Positions 60,177 to 64,000 of a DNA stretch of 64,000 nucleotides are shown piece after piece. Numbering within the stretch: the first letter of the stretch is position 1; each line of letters starts with the position of its first letter. The position numbers and the translations under genes were made by a program. The DNA is taken from assembly GCF_000518705.1 (NCBI RefSeq), contig NZ_JAEC01000014.1, positions 62,001-126,000 of the forward strand, in the 5' to 3' direction. The notes below the pieces were generated by a model. It saw only the letters and a list, made by a program, of their open reading frames with translations, was not told where the DNA came from and searched no databases. This stretch comes from Shewanella colwelliana ATCC 39565 (GTDB lineage: Bacteria > Pseudomonadota > Gammaproteobacteria > Enterobacterales > Shewanellaceae).

Positions 60177-61105
60177 TTGAAGTTACCCATATAATCGGTC
60201 ATGTTACTATTCAGGACATGGGGCGCAGTGGTGTGGCACATCTTGGGGTCTCTTCTGGTGGAGCGCTAGATAAACACGCACTAATGCTGGCAAACCGTTT
60301 AGTTGCGAACCCCGATAATACGACTGCTTTAGAGCTAAGCAGTGGCGAAATACAACTTAGCTTTGATAACGACACTTGGGTGGCACTTTGCGGTGCAGAG
60401 TATGATGCAAAAATAGCAAAAAGACCGCTATGGAATGGCTGGCGAGCCAAAGTGAATAAAGGCGAGCAGCTAACCATCCGTGGCCCAAAAAAAGGGATGT
60501 TGGGGTACTTAGCCGTAGCGGGTGGCATTGATGGCGAAAGGGTTTTAAATGGCTATGGTACAGATTTACGCGCGCAGTTTGGGGGCCATCACGGCCGCCA
60601 CTTGCAGACGGGTGATAAGCTTGTACAGATGAAAGCTAGCCCGCCCTCTTTTAGTCGTCCAGTGGGAGCCGTTCAGCGTGCAAATGACGGTATTTTACGG
60701 GCACTTCCAGGCCCTGAATTAGCCCTATTTAGTGAGCCAAGCAGAAAAGCTTTTTGGCACTCCTCATGGCAAATCTCTCCTCAGCGAGACAGAATGGGAG
60801 TTCGACTCAGCGGGGCGACGCTTACCAGCCAAACAGAGGTAAACTTGCGATCACACGGAGTGATGCCCGGGGTTATTCAAGTCCCCCCTTCTGGTGAGCC
60901 CATCGTTTTGCTAGCCGATGCACAAACCACCGGTGGCTATCCACGAATAGCCAGTGTCATCGAAGCGGATCTATGGAAGTTAGCGCAAACTCGCACTGGT
61001 GTACCGATACGTTTTACTCACGTCAGTCCAAGCCAGGCGGAGGACGCTAACTATGAATGGCAGCAATATTTTTATCGACTATCGAGGGCAATGGATGCCA
61101 GCTAA
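60173..61105 (+). CDS. pxpC: 5-oxoprolinase subunit C (KipA family)
   Basis: 310 residues, the same length as E. coli YbgK. Biotin-independent carboxyltransferase/KipA fold (IIGHVTIQDMGRSGVAHLGVSSGGALDK; ALELSSGEIQLSF; QTTGGYPRIASVIEADLWKLAQ). Overlaps pxpB by four bases and pxpA by eleven, so the operon is translationally coupled. Confidence 0.94.
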   Translation: MIEVTHIIGHVTIQDMGRSGVAHLGVSSGGALDKHALMLANRLVANPDNTTALELSSGEIQLSFDNDTWVALCGAEYDAKIAKRPLWNGWRAKVNKGEQLTIRGPKKGMLGYLAVAGGIDGERVLNGYGTDLRAQFGGHHGRHLQTGDKLVQMKASPPSFSRPVGAVQRANDGILRALPGPELALFSEPSRKAFWHSSWQISPQRDRMGVRLSGATLTSQTEVNLRSHGVMPGVIQVPPSGEPIVLLADAQTTGGYPRIASVIEADLWKLAQTRTGVPIRFTHVSPSQAEDANYEWQQYFYRLSRAMDAS

Positions 61106-61853
61106 CGAACACAAGCCACATAGTTATGCTTTAGACCTTAATGCCGACTTAGGTGAAGGCGGTCGATATGATGAGTCACTATTGCGGCTCATCACTTCAG
61201 CCAATGTAGCCTGTGGTGGCCATATTGGTGATAAAGCCTCCATGATAAAGACTGTGACGTTAGCTAAACACTATCAAGTCAAAATCGGCGCGCATCCAAG
61301 TTACCCAGATCCAGCCAACTTTGGCCGGGTTACCATAGATATTAGCCATGATGAACTGTTTACCTCACTGCACCAACAAATTAATGCATTAAGAGAGATA
61401 TGCGAGCTTATAGGCGTCAAACTACACCATGTAAAGCCTCATGGTGCGCTCTATAATCAAGCCGCCCAGAACAGTGATCTGGGGCAAATTATAATAGATG
61501 TCATAAAGGCAATAGATCCCAAGCTAAAGCTCATAATTTTAGCCGGCAGCCAGCTTGTTAGTCAGGCGCGTGCACAAGGGCTTGCGGTGATAGAGGAAGC
61601 CTTTGCGGATCGACGCTACCTCTCCTCTGGAGCGCTTGCACCACGAGCTCAGCCTGAGGCGGTAATAGAAGATAGCCAGCAAGCGCTGCAACAGGTTAAA
61701 AAACTAACGGCAGGAGAGCCGATCACAAGCTTAGATGGTCAACCGGTCATCATTAATGCTACCAGCCTTTGTGTCCATGGCGATAATCCACACGCATTAA
61801 GTCTGGTCAAATTAATAGGTCAACAACTTGAGGTTAATCATCCTGCCAATTAG
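61095..61853 (+). CDS. pxpA: 5-oxoprolinase subunit A (LamB/YcsF family)
   Basis: About 252 residues with the LamB/YcsF start YALDLNADLGEGG, the metal-binding NVACGGHIGD and GAHPSYPD segments, and HHVKPHGALYN. Earlier in-frame starts at 60999 and 61053 would overlap pxpC more. The ATG at 61095 follows GAGGG by six bases and gives the family length. Last gene of pxpBCA. Confidence 0.92.
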   Translation: MPANEHKPHSYALDLNADLGEGGRYDESLLRLITSANVACGGHIGDKASMIKTVTLAKHYQVKIGAHPSYPDPANFGRVTIDISHDELFTSLHQQINALREICELIGVKLHHVKPHGALYNQAAQNSDLGQIIIDVIKAIDPKLKLIILAGSQLVSQARAQGLAVIEEAFADRRYLSSGALAPRAQPEAVIEDSQQALQQVKKLTAGEPITSLDGQPVIINATSLCVHGDNPHALSLVKLIGQQLEVNHPAN

Positions 61854-62534
61854 GTGTTCGCTTTTTATAGATAACCACAACATCACCACTGGCCATAGTT
61901 GTGGCGGTAACATCGAGCTCACTATGCTGTGCTTCAAACTGTGCCAAGTACTCTCGCACAAAGGTAACAGATTCATGATTGACCCTAACCAAACACGTAC
62001 TTTCTTTGCAGTAGTGAAAATTAACATTTAGCGCGTCAAACTCACCGCCCCAATTATCAGTGTAAGCCTCATCTATGCGATTAAACTCCTCGACCTTGAG
62101 CTCTATGTAGTGGTCAGGATCATTAGACATAAGTTCATTAAGCGCTGGCGGCGAGGCTAAGAAGTACGGGTTGCCATTATCATCTTTATAGAAATAAGCG
62201 ATGCCCTCATCCATAAAAGGCCCCTGTTTCTCGCGGTACAACGCAAGTAGTTTTTGCTGGATGGCTCAACAATGTTAGGTTCTGTTTCGATCTGGTTATC
62301 TTTAACCGAATCAAGCGAATGATTTAGCTCAGATTGAGTCGGCTTTAAGCCTTGTAGAGCATCATTCACATCGACGTGTGACTGACTTAATCCAACGACT
62401 GGTTTACTTGCTTGCATAGCCTCTGAAGCAGCGAGCGCTTCAGGAGTCTGTCGGGGTTGTGCAAAATAAGACCAGCGCAAGCCAACAAGTATTACCACTA
62501 CCGCTAACAGTATAGATAAATACCGCAATCGCAT
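61834..62534 (-). pseudogene. Frameshifted membrane-anchored C-x4-C protein
   Basis: Two overlapping reading frames make one protein. The N-terminal frame (to about 62260) gives MRLRYLSILLAVVVILVGL, one transmembrane helix, then a Gln/Pro-rich linker. The second frame continues IQQKLLALYREKQGPF...YFYKDDNGN and ends with CKESTC (C-x4-C) and a strand-rich tail. A net one-base loss is needed, near the A5 run at 62251-62255. The rest of the first frame looks random. The ATG at 62534 follows AAGG. It may be a true lesion, a sequencing error or, less likely, programmed -1 frameshifting. Related to the gene at 55054. Function unknown. Confidence 0.72.
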
Positions 62535-62613
62535 GTTCGACATCCTTTTCGTCAACACAGGGGCTTTAACATAATCAATGTAAAGTGCCACTTCGACCGT
62601 CTTAACGTAGAAA

Positions 62614-62641
62614 TAAAAAAGCCCCAGATTTCTCTGAGGCT
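62614..62641 (-). terminator. Intrinsic terminator after gyrB
   Basis: On the minus strand GCCTCAGA-GAAA-TCTGGGGC (one G-T pair) followed by six T residues, 45 bp past the gyrB stop. Confidence 0.9.
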
Positions 62642-62684
62642 TATTCATTATCAATCTCGACATTCGAGACTGTTAACTTAGCGT

Positions 62685-64000
<1,316 letters not shown>

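Noticed and set aside
60999..61094. Longer start for pxpA
   Set aside because: It would overlap pxpC by over 100 bp (or 53 bp from 61053); the ATG at 61095 has a well-placed GAGGG and gives the family length.

Overview
The window looks like an origin-proximal chromosomal segment of a marine gammaproteobacterium, most likely a Shewanella. This assignment is inferred from gene content and order, not from a database search. The pointers are a formate dehydrogenase cluster with TorD-like, DUF3305/DUF3306 and Tat-peptide accessory genes, the order fadA-fadB / pepQ-yigZ-trkH-hemG that is also known from E. coli near oriC, glyQS, and gyrB at the right edge. There are no rRNA or tRNA genes, insertion sequences, prophage genes or CRISPR arrays that I can see. 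The content is largely core chromosome.

Layout. 1-9.3 kb is a formate dehydrogenase locus: fdhB (cut by the window edge), fdhA with cysteine in place of selenocysteine, a 66-residue Tat-signal peptide, a TorD-type chaperone, a multi-cluster ferredoxin, DUF3306 and DUF3305, all on the minus strand. Divergent from it are fdhD and an HTH/periplasmic-binding-protein-like regulator. A 17-bp perfect palindrome lies midway between the divergent units. 9.4-12 kb encodes a cNMP-binding/CBS/DUF294 protein coupled to a DEDDh exonuclease. 12-18 kb has a BCCT transporter, a folX-folE-folM pterin operon and a moeA-moeB molybdopterin operon. 18-26 kb has ferritin, a NIT-sensor GGDEF/EAL protein, ribB under an FMN riboswitch, oligopeptidase B and a GIY-YIG protein. 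26-31.5 kb has two tandem PAP2 phosphatases, a repeat lipoprotein, a methyltransferase and an M14 carboxypeptidase. 31.6-36 kb is an RND efflux pair. 36-42 kb has a TorF-type porin, a Tag-like protein, a LysR regulator, a GST, a thioesterase and a hemG paralogue, then an ArsR/YgaV-type regulator with two conserved cysteines.

The right third is oriC-proximal core: hemG-trkH-yigZ-pepQ (minus) divergent from fadBA (plus), then ybaK, tusA, MOSC, a periplasmic propeller-amidohydrolase, tag, glyQS, pxpBCA (5-oxoprolinase), a frameshifted small membrane-anchored protein and the 3' part of gyrB.

Functional themes are formate oxidation with molybdenum-cofactor supply (fdh, fdhD, moeAB) and fatty-acid beta-oxidation (fadBA). 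The most interesting non-genic signals are three CACGTG-centred ParB-type parS sites at 50.5, 53.6 and 54.9 kb. One of them is written into a coding sequence, and one sits at the exact centre of a perfect 42-bp palindrome that looks like a transcription terminator. I also see a pair of membrane-anchored proteins sharing a C-x4-C C-terminal domain (55.1 and 61.8 kb), which may be an undescribed family.
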